From positions 186,001 to 250,000 of the forward strand of contig NZ_JAFCME010000007.1 of NCBI RefSeq assembly GCF_018130065.1: a DNA stretch of 64,000 bases. The letters run 5' to 3'. Both the position numbers and the translations under genes were made by a program. This document shows positions 16,685 to 26,323 of this stretch, one piece after another. Every line of letters starts with the position of its first letter. Position 1 is the stretch's first letter. The DNA is from Bradyrhizobium sp. AUGA SZCCT0158. GTDB lineage: Bacteria; Pseudomonadota; Alphaproteobacteria; Rhizobiales; Xanthobacteraceae. The notes below the pieces were generated by a model that was not told the origin of the DNA, did no database searches, and worked only from the letters and a program-made list of their open reading frames with translations.

Positions 16685-17596
16685 ATGGCTCGAATCAATT
16701 CGCGGCAGGTCGAAGCCTTCCGCGCGATGATGCTGACGGGCAGCGTGACGGAAGCGGCAAAGCTGATGGCTGTGACGCAGCCAGCCGTCAGCCGGTTGCT
16801 GCGCGACTTCCAGGCGCTGCTGAAAATGGAGCTGTTCGACAAGCGCGGCACCGGGCTGGTGCCGAGGGCTGCCGCGACGGCGCTCTACATGGAGGTCGAA
16901 CGGTCCTTTGTCGGTCTCGAACGGATCACGGCGGCAGCCGAAGAAATCCGCAGCCGCCGGACCGGCACGCTGCGGATCGCGGCGCTGCCAGCGCTGTCCA
17001 ACGGCTATTTGCCGAGGCTCTCCGGGCGATTCCTGATGGAGCGGCCGAACCTCAATCTGTCGTTCTTCGGCGTGATCTCACCGATTGTGGTCGACTGGGT
17101 GTTGAACAACCAATGTGACATCGGCTTCGCCGAAGTGCCGATCGCCCACGCGGGATTATCGAGCGTGCGGTTGCCGGCGCCGGCCCGCGTCGCCGTGCTG
17201 CCAACCGGACACCGGCTCGCGGCCAAGGCGACGTTGCAGCCGCGCGATTTCGAAGGCGAGACCTTCGTGTCGCTGACGTCGGGATCCACCGGCCGGCATC
17301 TGATCGACCAGGCCTTCAATCGCGACGATGTCCGCCGGGTTCTCCGGGTCGAGACCAGCCTCTCGGAAATCATGTGCGGGCTGGTGTCATCCGGACTTGG
17401 CGTCGCGATCTGCGACCCGTTCACAGCGCAGGAGTTCGAGAACCGGGGCGTCGTGGCGCGGCCTTTCCTGCCGCGGATCGATTTCGAATTCGCTGCCGTG
17501 TTTCCGCCGCAGCGCAGTCCCTCGCCGGTGGCCCTGGACCTGGTGGAAGCCGTGCGGCAGGCGCTCAGCACGATGAGCAACCCGCCGCAAGCATAG
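16685..17596 (+). CDS. LysR-family transcriptional regulator
   Basis: A 303-residue regulator. The N-terminal winged helix-turn-helix is MARINSRQVEAFRAMMLTGS then VTEAAKLMAVTQPAVSRLLR. The effector domain starts around TGTLRIAALPALSNGYLPRL and ends about residue 295. The start could also be the ATG five codons upstream (16670); neither has a strong ribosome site. It is divergent from the nine-gene transport and dehydrogenase operon, the usual arrangement for a LysR regulator and its target. Its stop lies seven bases from the stop of the convergent porin gene. Confidence 0.92.
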   Translation: MARINSRQVEAFRAMMLTGSVTEAAKLMAVTQPAVSRLLRDFQALLKMELFDKRGTGLVPRAAATALYMEVERSFVGLERITAAAEEIRSRRTGTLRIAALPALSNGYLPRLSGRFLMERPNLNLSFFGVISPIVVDWVLNNQCDIGFAEVPIAHAGLSSVRLPAPARVAVLPTGHRLAAKATLQPRDFEGETFVSLTSGSTGRHLIDQAFNRDDVRRVLRVETSLSEIMCGLVSSGLGVAICDPFTAQEFENRGVVARPFLPRIDFEFAAVFPPQRSPSPVALDLVEAVRQALSTMSNPPQA

Positions 17597-17603
17597 GCTC
17601 GTC

Positions 17604-19121
17604 TTACCAGTTACGCTGGGCGCGGAAGGCGAGTGACAATGTGCCCTGGTCCTTGAGTTCGTACAGGGCTGCCGGCTTGACACTGACCGCCGGCAAGGCG
17701 GCGACGCCGGAATATTGCTGATCCACATGCGTGTACATCAGCTCACCCGTGAAAGTGAGGTTCTTCACGGGGGACCAGCGCGTGTTGGTGCCGATCTGCG
17801 CGACGTTGAAGTTCGGATTGCAGGTCGAGCCTGGCGTCAGGAAGGTGGTGACGGTGGCGCAGATATAACCCCTTGCCGTGGCATTGTAGCTGACCGACGT
17901 GTAGGAGCCGAACAGCGCTGAATTCCACTGGCTGTTCCAGTTGTGCGTATAACCGGTACGAAAGCCCCACAGTTTGGTCGTCTCGATCCCATTGCCGGTC
18001 GTGAAAATGCCGTCAGAAACGCCCCCAATACTCAGGCCCTGGTAAACGCCAGCTAGAGCGCTGCTGCCATACATGGCGACGGTGGGTGCGACCAGGCTCT
18101 GCCAGACGTAACGGCTGGCACCGTCCGAATAGCCGAATGAAATATCGATGTCGTCGCCCTTGCCAGTCGGCAGGTTCTTGATCGTCATGGCCAGCTGACC
18201 AGCCCAGCCCCACTTGTCGCTTGGATGACCTGAGGTTTCAGCCGCGCCGTAGTAGCCCGCGTGGATGTTGTGCGCGGCTACCGAGGCCTGGAACATGCCC
18301 CAGGCCTGATCGACGCGAAGCATGCCGACGATGTCGGGAGACCGCGTGCCGCCGAAATTATTGGTGCCGTAGGCGCCGGCCGCGAAGCCGGCTGCGGTGA
18401 GGCCCGATGCGTTCCACAAATTGGTCTGGTAATAGGTGACCTGATCCTGCAGCGAGACCGTACCGCTGATGCCCTGACCGAAATCGGCCGTATAGGAAAA
18501 CTGGTTCACGCCGGTTTGATCGGAGTGGCCGCCGAGGAGCGCGTCAGTGATGTTGGCGGGATAGCCGGCGAAGGGGGCGTCGAACATCGATACAGCCCTG
18601 CCGATCGTGAAGCCGGCGAACTGGATGAATGCGAAGTTGACGGCGAACCCGCCGCCTGAGGTAGCGCCGTCGGCTTGGTTAAGCGGCGACGCAGAGTACG
18701 CGGTGCCACCGACGCCACCAGCGGCGGCAGCGGCATAGGTACCCGTGGTCCAGGAAAAATTCGCATCGAAGTAAGTACGGACCACGCCGTATTCGGTCGC
18801 GGTGCGGGTGTCGACGTTGAGGTTTTCGCGGGCGCGAGCGAAATAATAGTTGCTCAGCCGACTTTTCTGACCCGCCAGGCCACTCCACGCCGGGGTGCCC
18901 TGAATACCGCCGCCGTTGAAGGTGACATCGGCGCGCATGTAACCGCCGAGCTTGATACAGGTGTCGGTACCCGGGATGAAGTAGAAGCCGTTTCCATAAA
19001 GGGAGCAGATCCTGACATATTCGACCGCCTTGGCCTTGACTGGAAGATCCGCCGCGTGGGCTCCGCTCAAGGCGACAAGACATGCTGCCGTGCCAAGAAC
19101 CGTGCTGTTGAATATCTTCAT
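17604..19121 (-). CDS. Porin (Omp2/Porin_2 family, Bradyrhizobium type)
   Basis: Outer-membrane general diffusion channel of 505 residues. The signal peptide ends at SGAHAADLPVKAKAVEYV, followed by the hallmark ICSLYGNGFYFIPGTDTCIK and LGGYMRADV segment found in Rhizobiales porins. Many alternating beta strands follow, and the protein closes with LSLAFRAQRNW, where the terminal aromatic residue is the BAM recognition signal. The gene appears monocistronic, with an AT-rich, gene-free upstream region. The family usually has many paralogues per genome, so this copy may be condition-specific. Confidence 0.95.
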   Translation of the reverse strand: MKIFNSTVLGTAACLVALSGAHAADLPVKAKAVEYVRICSLYGNGFYFIPGTDTCIKLGGYMRADVTFNGGGIQGTPAWSGLAGQKSRLSNYYFARARENLNVDTRTATEYGVVRTYFDANFSWTTGTYAAAAAGGVGGTAYSASPLNQADGATSGGGFAVNFAFIQFAGFTIGRAVSMFDAPFAGYPANITDALLGGHSDQTGVNQFSYTADFGQGISGTVSLQDQVTYYQTNLWNASGLTAAGFAAGAYGTNNFGGTRSPDIVGMLRVDQAWGMFQASVAAHNIHAGYYGAAETSGHPSDKWGWAGQLAMTIKNLPTGKGDDIDISFGYSDGASRYVWQSLVAPTVAMYGSSALAGVYQGLSIGGVSDGIFTTGNGIETTKLWGFRTGYTHNWNSQWNSALFGSYTSVSYNATARGYICATVTTFLTPGSTCNPNFNVAQIGTNTRWSPVKNLTFTGELMYTHVDQQYSGVAALPAVSVKPAALYELKDQGTLSLAFRAQRNW

Positions 19122-19305
19122 GATCTGCTTGCCTGCTCTTTCGGAGTGGCCCTCACCAGGCCCGGCTCCGCAACCGTTCGAATCTTAGGTCGCAGATTTA
19201 GGTAACGATCGAGCAACGGACACCCTGCACAAGTGTCTTCAGACTTCTTTCCGGGCGAGTGTTACGCGAAAGGCACAAGGAGCGGCTCTTCCCTCATAAA
19301 ATGGA

Positions 19306-19333
19306 AGCACTGCAATGCGTCGTTTGCAGTGCT
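19306..19333. ncRNA. Perfect stem-loop, possible structured RNA element
   Basis: AGCACTGCAA and TTGCAGTGCT form a perfect 10-bp stem around an eight-base loop (TGCGTCGT). No T run follows on either strand, so it is not a simple terminator. It could be part of a small RNA, an untranslated leader or a protein-binding site. It lies about 185 bases upstream of the porin start, on the porin promoter side. Confidence 0.35.
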
Positions 19334-19514
19334 GTGCGCCTTGCGATGGCGATGATCGGGAAAAAACATCGAAGCCGAGCGGGCACGGCTAGAGGCCCAG
19401 GCCGCGACGATGCCGGCCTCTGCTGCGAAGACCACCGAAACAGATCAGGCAGCCGACACCACCGCTGATCGCGATGCGAGGTTGTCGTCACCAGGACTTC
19501 AGCCACTGAGATAG
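19334..19514 (+). pseudogene. Possible small gene broken by a frameshift in an A6 run
   Basis: From GTG 19334 the frame reads VRLAMAMIGKKHRSRAG and loses coherence after AAAAAA at 19361-19366. Removing one A joins it to a clean frame reading GKNIEAERARLEAQAATMPA, Glu/Ala-rich and helical, which ends at TAG 19512. Neither frame alone has both a start and a sensible body. This suggests a small gene disrupted by one inserted base, or a sequencing error. The short length makes it tentative. Confidence 0.25.
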
Positions 19515-19571
19515 TTTGGAACCTCAGGCCCTAAAACGCTCGGGGCGGCGCCACTGTTCGCAGAAGGAAAA

Positions 19572-19602
19572 AGCCCCAGCTCGGAGGCTTGCGAGCTGAG
19601 GC
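19572..19602. other. Imperfect inverted repeat in gene-free region
   Basis: AGCCCCAGCTCG and CGAGCTGAGGCC pair over about 12 bases with one or two mismatches around a short loop (GAGGCTTG), preceded by an A-rich run. On the minus strand the A-rich run would become a U tract, so it could terminate leftward transcription. No gene ends nearby on that strand, so its role is unclear. Confidence 0.35.
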
Positions 19603-19764
19603 CAAGGCTTGCTGGACCAGATGCGCTGAAAGCCCAGCGGCGTGAGCATAGGCCCCGATCGCGCCCTCATCTATCATCCGTTTGATTTACCTCGGATTTT
19701 CCAAACACAAAGAATTGCAACAGAGTAAGGTTCCATACCTGTTTTCGCGCGGGAATTATTCCGT

Positions 19765-20076
19765 ATGCCTCGCTCCCCGTCCATCGTGCCGCATCGTGGC
19801 GATCACGACATCTATCTGGTGCTAAACGATTTTGGCAGGCTCGGACGCGCCTGGTGCGAGGCAGACGAGGAAGGCACCGACCGCGAGAGTTTGATCCGCC
19901 GCCTCCTGGAAGACCAGTTTAGCCATCCAGTGCGGATCGTCGCCTTCAATACTGCCGAGGGCTGGTCGCGCGATGTCACGGTGGATATTGCCGACGAGTT
20001 GCGTCGGCGCTTTCCTGAATTCGATGAGGTGCCGCTCTCGGTGCAGGAGTTCATGGAAACCGCTGTCCGGCGCTGA
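19765..20076 (+). CDS. Hypothetical protein (103 aa), conserved-looking
   Basis: Soluble protein MPRSPSIVPHRGDHDIYLVL... with DFGRLGRAWCEADEEGTDRE, LLEDQFSHPVRIVAFNTAEG and an ending of SVQEFMETAVRR. The composition, codon use and plausible alpha/beta pattern argue for a real gene, but I do not recognise a domain. It carries no signal peptide or membrane helix. It is isolated between the gene-free stretch and the 3' end of the TRAP operon. Short proteins of this look occur in Bradyrhizobium genomes without known function. Confidence 0.7.
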   Translation: MPRSPSIVPHRGDHDIYLVLNDFGRLGRAWCEADEEGTDRESLIRRLLEDQFSHPVRIVAFNTAEGWSRDVTVDIADELRRRFPEFDEVPLSVQEFMETAVRR

Positions 20077-20239
20077 GCTATAGCGGGACCATTGCCGTCC
20101 TCAACAATCACACCGCCGAAATCGAGGGAGCTCAGTAATCCTTCCTGAGTACCCAGTCCGTCATATTGCGTTTCGCTTCAACCGGGAGCCTGGCTATGCG
20201 GCCAGGACGATCCCTTGCCAGCATCATGCCAGGTCCGCG

Positions 20240-21553
20240 CTACAGCGCTTTCGTCATCCAGGTCGCCACTCCAGGCACCAGATAGACCAGCGCGAGAACT
20301 GCAATGCTGATGACGAGGTATGGAACGACCGCCTGGAAGATATGCCCCATCGATACCTGAGGCGGCGTCACCCCCTTCATCGTCATCAGCAACAGGCCGT
20401 GGGGCGGCAGCAGCATTCCCAGTTGCATGCAGATCAGGAACAGCACCCCAAACCACACCGGGTCGATCGCAAGTGAGTTCACCAGCGGCATGAAGATGGG
20501 AAGCGTGATCAGCATCATGCTGACCTGATCGATGAAGACGCCGAGCGCGATCAGGATCAACAACATGACGATGACCAGGGCGTTGGCCGACAGCCCGCTT
20601 TGCGTGATGATGTTCACGATTCCATTCGTGGAGCCGGAAAACGACAATATTTGAGAAAAGGTCGTTGCTCCAATGATGATGAAGAGAATCATCCCGGAAA
20701 TAAGCACCGTGCCGTGCAGGGATTGCCACAGAACTTTCGGCGTCAACGCTCGGTAGACTGCCGCGAGCACGATCGTCGCGAAAGCGCCGATCGCGGCAGA
20801 CTCTGTCGGTGTTGCCCAGCCGGCCACCATCGCACCGACGACAAGCCCGAAGATCGAAACCAGCGGCACCACATAGAGTACCAGCGGACTGAACCTCGCC
20901 CATCCGCTGTATTCCTTGAATTCGCTATCGGGCGCCAATTCCGGCTTGGATAGCGTGCGCAGGATAATCCACCCCACGAAGAGAACCGAAAGAATGATGC
21001 CCGGCATAACTCCCCCGATGAGGAGCTTGGAGATCGAAATGCCGGAGAGGCTTCCCAACAAAACGGCAAGGGCGCTCGGCGGAATCAGCATATCAACCGC
21101 GCCGATCGCCATGATGGGGCCCGTTGCCATCGTGGGATGATAGCCCCTCGACAGCATGATCGGCACCATCAGGCTGCCGAGCATCGCCGTCGTTGCGATC
21201 GTCGATCCCGAAATCGCGCTGAACACGGTTCCGGCCACGACCGCGACCACCGCAAGTCTGCCCGGGACGTGCTTGATAACCCTCTCAATGCCGTCGATGA
21301 CCTTGACCGCCAAACCGGTGTGAAAAAGCACTTCGCCCATCAGGACAAAGAGCGGAATCGGCGTCAGGGAGAACGTGGTGATCGAGGAGACCGAGCTGCG
21401 CACGAGCTGGGACAGGCCGGCTTCACCGGCCATAAAAAGGTAGGCTCCGATCAGATTGATGAGGAGAAACGCGAATCCGACCGGCAATCCGGCGAACATC
21501 AGAACGGTTGATCCGCCGAGCAGTAACCAGGCGGCAGCTTCCCAACTCATCAT
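20240..21553 (-). CDS. TRAP transporter large permease (DctM type)
   Basis: A 437-residue membrane subunit that forms the transport channel of the TRAP system. It has a dozen or so hydrophobic segments, the DctM motif VFSAISGSTIATTAMLGSLM, GIDMLIPPSA-like AVDMLIPPSALAVLLGSLSG, and the second repeat with FIDQVSMMLITLPIFMPLV and LGMLLPPHGLLL. It is the last gene of the idnO-idnD-TRAP operon and overlaps the small permease stop by four bases. The operon context points to uptake of L-idonate, 5-ketogluconate or a similar sugar acid. Confidence 0.95.
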   Translation of the reverse strand: MMSWEAAAWLLLGGSTVLMFAGLPVGFAFLLINLIGAYLFMAGEAGLSQLVRSSVSSITTFSLTPIPLFVLMGEVLFHTGLAVKVIDGIERVIKHVPGRLAVVAVVAGTVFSAISGSTIATTAMLGSLMVPIMLSRGYHPTMATGPIMAIGAVDMLIPPSALAVLLGSLSGISISKLLIGGVMPGIILSVLFVGWIILRTLSKPELAPDSEFKEYSGWARFSPLVLYVVPLVSIFGLVVGAMVAGWATPTESAAIGAFATIVLAAVYRALTPKVLWQSLHGTVLISGMILFIIIGATTFSQILSFSGSTNGIVNIITQSGLSANALVIVMLLILIALGVFIDQVSMMLITLPIFMPLVNSLAIDPVWFGVLFLICMQLGMLLPPHGLLLMTMKGVTPPQVSMGHIFQAVVPYLVISIAVLALVYLVPGVATWMTKAL

Positions 21554-22077
21554 GACACCGACACCTGCTCGTGGCGCGGCTGCCGTGGCCCGTCAATGAG
21601 GCTTCGCAGCCGGAAGATTGCCTCGAGCGACAACAGCACGAACACACACGGCAGCGGCACCAGAATCCACCACTCCGGATAGACGACGGTCTTGATGAGC
21701 ATGGCGTTGCCGCCCGCACTGCGCGCGGTAACAATGAAGCCGTACCAGACAATCGCCAGGCAACAAACGAGCATCGCGCAGGCGGCAAGCAACTCCATCA
21801 GCCAGCCGATCCGCGCCGGCACCATGTGGAGCAGGAGATCAATCCGGATATGGCGACCGCTTCGCAACAGATACGGCGCCACCAGCAAGGTCATCAGATA
21901 GATCGCAGACTCAGACAGGTCGCTGGCCAAGGCAAACCCGCGGGGCATCCCAGGCACGGTCACGTTGCGAAGGAATACGTCAACGCAAATGACCAGCATC
22001 ATCCCGAACAGCAACGCACATGCCAGGGATACCAACGCGAGGCAAAGCTTGCCAATCGACCGATCCAGCACATCCAT
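21550..22077 (-). CDS. TRAP transporter small permease (DctQ type)
   Basis: A 175-residue membrane subunit with four hydrophobic helices, beginning LCLALVSLACALLFGMMLVI and including SAIYLMTLLVAPYLLRSGRH, the usual RHIRIDLLLHMVP segment and EWWILVPLPCVFVLLSLEAI. I chose ATG 22077 because a GAGAGA-type ribosome site lies upstream and it clears the binding-protein gene. It overlaps the large permease start by four bases, so the two are probably translated together. Confidence 0.93.
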   Translation of the reverse strand: MDVLDRSIGKLCLALVSLACALLFGMMLVICVDVFLRNVTVPGMPRGFALASDLSESAIYLMTLLVAPYLLRSGRHIRIDLLLHMVPARIGWLMELLAACAMLVCCLAIVWYGFIVTARSAGGNAMLIKTVVYPEWWILVPLPCVFVLLSLEAIFRLRSLIDGPRQPRHEQVSVS

Positions 22078-22115
22078 AGAGCACACTCTCTCGCCACTGG
22101 CGGACGTCGCAGTTA

Positions 22116-23096
<981 letters not shown>

Positions 23097-23112
23097 TTAT
23101 CTTCCGGTATCT

Positions 23113-24144
23113 TCAGAAGCTTAGCTGAACCTTCATGGATCGGCTGCGATCTCCCGCAACCTCGAAGGCGTGTATCGCCTCTTCCAGTCCAAAAACCCCG
23201 GTCAGCAGCGGCGCCAGATCCACCCGTTTCCGGTTGATGAGGTCGACGGCGAGGCCGAATTCTTCATGGAAGCGGAAGGTGCCGCGCATTTCGATCTCCT
23301 TGGCCACCACCATGTTTTGCGGGATCGAAACGTCGCCGCCGAGGCCGAGCTGAACCAGGACGCCGCGCGGCTTGAGCACCTCCAGCCCCGAGCGGACCGC
23401 TCGTTCGTTGCCGGACGCCTCGAACTGGACATCGAAATAGCCCTTGTTGGCCGAATAGGCGCCGAGCTGATCGGGGGCTTCAGCGACATTGATCACCCGG
23501 TCGGCGCCGAGCCCAAGCGCTTTCTGGAGAACCGCGGCCATTACGTCGGTCGCAACGATCTCCCGCGCACCGTGCCGACGCGCCGCCACGATCGCCAGGG
23601 CGCCGATCGGGCCGCATCCCGTCACCAGCACCCGCTTGCCGAGCAGCGATCCGGCGCGGTTGACCGCATGCAGGACAACGGCGAACGGCTCCGCAAAGGC
23701 CGCCTCGTTGATCGAGACACCGTCGGCAACCCTGTGGCATTGCCAGGCTTCCGCGACGAGGCGCTGGCGAAACGCACCCTGGATATGCGGCATCGGCATC
23801 GCGCTGCCGTAGAAGCGCATGTTGAGGCACTGGTTCTGCTGGCCCTTCAGACAATAGTCGCAGGCATTGCAGGGCCGGCTCGGCGAAACGGCGACGCGGT
23901 CGCCGATCGCGAGCCCGTATACCGACGCCCCCAGCGCCTTGATGGTCCCGGCCACTTCGTGACCGAGGATCATCGGCTCGCGCACCCGCACCGTGCCGAA
24001 GCCGCCATGGTTGAAATAATGCAGATCCGAGCCGCAGATGCCGCCGGCCTCGACGGCGATCTCGACCTGTCCCGCGCCGGCGGCCTCGGCTTCACGTTCC
24101 TCGACCCGCAGATCGCGGGCGGCATGGATGACGACGGCTTTCAT
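23113..24144 (-). CDS. idnD: L-idonate 5-dehydrogenase-like zinc alcohol dehydrogenase
   Basis: A 343-residue zinc-dependent medium-chain dehydrogenase; IdnD oxidises L-idonate to 5-keto-D-gluconate. Catalytic zinc ligands lie in GGICGSDLHYF and MILGHEVAGT. The structural zinc set is CNACDYCLKGQQNQC. The NAD-binding motif is VLVTGCGPIGALAIVAARRH. The C-terminal half contains GGDVSIPQNMVVAKEIEMRG. ATG 24144 lies 23 bases after the stop of the gluconate 5-dehydrogenase-like gene, and pairing of the two reproduces the IdnD/IdnO pathway, with a TRAP importer next. Sorbitol or other polyol dehydrogenase activity is the main alternative. Confidence 0.85.
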   Translation of the reverse strand: MKAVVIHAARDLRVEEREAEAAGAGQVEIAVEAGGICGSDLHYFNHGGFGTVRVREPMILGHEVAGTIKALGASVYGLAIGDRVAVSPSRPCNACDYCLKGQQNQCLNMRFYGSAMPMPHIQGAFRQRLVAEAWQCHRVADGVSINEAAFAEPFAVVLHAVNRAGSLLGKRVLVTGCGPIGALAIVAARRHGAREIVATDVMAAVLQKALGLGADRVINVAEAPDQLGAYSANKGYFDVQFEASGNERAVRSGLEVLKPRGVLVQLGLGGDVSIPQNMVVAKEIEMRGTFRFHEEFGLAVDLINRKRVDLAPLLTGVFGLEEAIHAFEVAGDRSRSMKVQLSF

Positions 24145-24167
24145 GTGGAACTCCCGCGGCGCGAAGC

Positions 24168-24935
24168 TTACAGACTGGTGGTGATCCCGCCATCGACATA
24201 GAGCGTGTGCCCGTTGACAAAGGACGACGCCCTTCCGGACAGGAACACGGCGGCGCCGACCAGCTCCTCGACATTGCCCCAGCGTCCGGCAGGGGTTCGC
24301 TTTTCGAGCCAGCCCGAGAATTCCGGATTGTCCACTAGCGCCTGGTTGAGCGGGGTCTTGAAATAACCCGGCGCCAGCGCGTTGATCTGCAGGCCGTATT
24401 TGGCCCAGTCGGTACACATGCCGCGGGTCAGGTTCTTGATCGCCCCCTTGGTTGCGGTGTAGGGCGCAATGCCCGGGCGCGCGAGTTCGCTCTGCACCGA
24501 GGCGATGTTGATGATCTTGCCCCGACCACGCGGGATCATGTGACGGGCGACGGCCTGGCCGACATAGAACGCGCTCGAAATGTTGGTGGCGAGCAATTGC
24601 TCCCATCTCTCGACGGGAAAGTCTTCGAGCGGCGAGCGGAACTGCATGCCGGCGTTATTGATCAGGATATCGATCGGCCCGGTGTTCTGCTCGATCGCCC
24701 CGACGCCATCCCTGGCGGCTTGCGCGTTCGTGACGTCGAAGCCGGCCACCGATACCCTGTGTCCGGCGGACTTGAGTTTCGCCGCGGCCGCCTCCAGCTT
24801 GCCGGCGTCGCGGCCGTTGAGGACGATCTCGGCGCCGTGTTCGGCAAGGCCCTGCGCCAGCGCAAAGCCGATGCCCTGCGACGAGCCGGTAATGAGCGCC
24901 CGTTGGCCGGTCAGTTGGAACAGTTCAAATGCCAT
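24168..24935 (-). CDS. idnO: SDR family oxidoreductase, gluconate 5-dehydrogenase-like
   Basis: A 255-residue classical short-chain dehydrogenase; IdnO reduces 5-keto-D-gluconate to D-gluconate. The cofactor motif is ALITGSSQGIGFALAQGLAE, followed by NNAG in ILINNAGMQFRSPLEDFP. The active site keeps Ser in NIASVQSELARPG and Tyr-Lys in YTATKGAIKNLTRG, so unlike the SDR proteins in the 43-63 kb region this one is catalytically complete. The C-terminus is FVNGHTLYVDGGITTSL. It is the promoter-proximal gene of the operon. The IdnO assignment rests on overall likeness plus the IdnD-like neighbour. Confidence 0.85.
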   Translation of the reverse strand: MAFELFQLTGQRALITGSSQGIGFALAQGLAEHGAEIVLNGRDAGKLEAAAAKLKSAGHRVSVAGFDVTNAQAARDGVGAIEQNTGPIDILINNAGMQFRSPLEDFPVERWEQLLATNISSAFYVGQAVARHMIPRGRGKIINIASVQSELARPGIAPYTATKGAIKNLTRGMCTDWAKYGLQINALAPGYFKTPLNQALVDNPEFSGWLEKRTPAGRWGNVEELVGAAVFLSGRASSFVNGHTLYVDGGITTSL

Positions 24936-25102
24936 TTAACGACCCCTGCTGGCGTCGGGGGCAACACCGCCCGAGCGACTCCTTGATACCGCTCAATCCA
25001 GGCCGCAGGAAGGGGGCGGAATGGATGTAGATGATCGACAACGCGCCTGGACCGTATCGCGGCTCATGATGCGTGTTGGCGCCTCGGGTGAACGCCTGCC
25101 GG

Positions 25103-25768
25103 CTATCTCACGGCTGCATCGAGCCATCCCGGCACCGGTCGTCCTTGGCTCGATAGGTAACGCGCGAGTGCGGTGACAACCGGCATCACGGCGGGCCGCA
25201 AGGTCATGCGCTCGCGCCACGCAAGCAGCCTCGGTGTCTCCTGCCCCAGCACCGCTCCCATGCGTTCGCCGAACAAAGCGGCCATGTAGAACGCAATGTC
25301 TGCAAAGGTGTAATCGCCGGCGAGCCATTCGCGATCAGCCAGAAGCGCATCCATCTCCAGGTAATGGCGTGACGCACGGTCACGTGCTGCGACCGCGGCC
25401 GGGTCGTCAGGCTCGTCCTGCAATCCCATCAACCTGATGACGTGCGGGAAATAAACTTCATCGGACTTCATCTCGAGCAGGCGTGCGGCGGCCCGCGCTG
25501 CGGGCTTTCGGGGCCACAGCGGCGGCGCCGGTTGCACGTCCTCCAGATACTCGAAGATCTGTGTCGAGTCGAAAATCTCCACGTCACCGTCGATCAGCAC
25601 CGGCACCTGCCGCTTCGGATTGACCCGTAGCACCTCGGGATGTTTCGGCTCGTAGCCGCGATCGCGATCGTATGGCACCATGACCAGCTGGAAATCGATT
25701 GCCTTCTCGATCAGGGCGATCTGGACCTTGGCACCAAACATGCTAAGCGCTGCGGAATAAAGGATCAT
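25103..25768 (-). CDS. Glutathione S-transferase family protein
   Basis: A 221-residue two-domain GST. The thioredoxin-like N-terminal domain includes MILYSAALSMFGAKVQIALI and the glutathione-binding RQVPVLIDGD and IFDSTQIFEYLED (cis-Pro and Ser residues). The helical C-terminal domain carries REWLAGDYTFADIAFYMAAL, the N-capping box motif. The frame is open further upstream, but ATG 25768 is the normal family start. It is a single gene 170 bases downstream of the idnO promoter region and transcribed in the same direction. Its substrate is unknown. Confidence 0.9.
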   Translation of the reverse strand: MILYSAALSMFGAKVQIALIEKAIDFQLVMVPYDRDRGYEPKHPEVLRVNPKRQVPVLIDGDVEIFDSTQIFEYLEDVQPAPPLWPRKPAARAAARLLEMKSDEVYFPHVIRLMGLQDEPDDPAAVAARDRASRHYLEMDALLADREWLAGDYTFADIAFYMAALFGERMGAVLGQETPRLLAWRERMTLRPAVMPVVTALARYLSSQGRPVPGWLDAAVR

Positions 25769-25880
25769 CAGTTCCAACTTCTTGTTATTCCGGGTTTGCG
25801 ACCGGGTGCGATGAAGGCTTGCGCCATGGTCCAATGCATCACAGTTTGATGTCAACGCAAAACCGCAGGAGACCCGTGAC

Positions 25881-26228
25881 GTGATCGAAGCCTGGCCGGA
25901 TAAGCGCGACAATCCCGTCGGGCGTCCTTGCGGGCGATTGCCGATTCTCGATCAATTCGAGGATTGCGAACTCGCCGAAATCGATGCGTCGGAGTGGTAC
26001 GTGCCAAGCGCAGAAGAGGGTCGCCTCCTGGCGCAGGCCGGAGATCGGCTTGGCGTCTATCTGATGGCCTATCGCACCCGGCAAGAGGCGGAGGTCGGTC
26101 GGGGTCTTTGCAATCGGATCGTCCCGGCGCGTCTGGATCCTGCCGCCCTTGATGAGATCCTTGAAATCGAGACCACATTTCCTGATGTGGCGATCGTCGC
26201 CTACGAACGTCCGCTGCGCCGACGCTAA
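25881..26228 (+). CDS. Hypothetical protein (115 aa)
   Basis: Soluble acidic protein starting at GTG 25881, with AGGAG nine bases upstream. It reads MIEAWPDKRDNPVGRPCGRL, then DASEWYVPSAEEGRLLAQAG and a closing LEIETTFPDVAIVAYERPLR. There is no signal peptide or membrane helix and no recognised domain. The antisense frame is also open but looks less natural (Arg-rich, no ribosome site). It is divergent from the GST gene by about 110 bases. Confidence 0.65.
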   Translation: MIEAWPDKRDNPVGRPCGRLPILDQFEDCELAEIDASEWYVPSAEEGRLLAQAGDRLGVYLMAYRTRQEAEVGRGLCNRIVPARLDPAALDEILEIETTFPDVAIVAYERPLRRR

Positions 26229-26323
26229 TGAGCGCTGCCGGCAATGGCGTTCGGGAATTTTTCTCTCCCTGCTTTCTTGAGAAGCCGCCGGCGCCCGCAG
26301 ATTGGCGCATTTCCATCGCCGAT

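Larger units (their letters stand above)
19122..19764. other. Long intergenic stretch with hairpins and a possible gene remnant
   Basis: About 640 bases upstream of the porin gene and before a small hypothetical gene. It holds two stable inverted repeats and a short frame that looks like a broken small gene, each listed separately. No intact protein gene is convincing. The stretch must contain the porin promoter; I could not place a confident -35/-10 pair. Confidence 0.5.

Noticed and set aside
23113..24606. Longer form of the IdnD-like protein
   Set aside because: Codons before ATG 24144 lie inside the IdnO-like gene out of frame; the 343-residue form starts like other zinc dehydrogenases.
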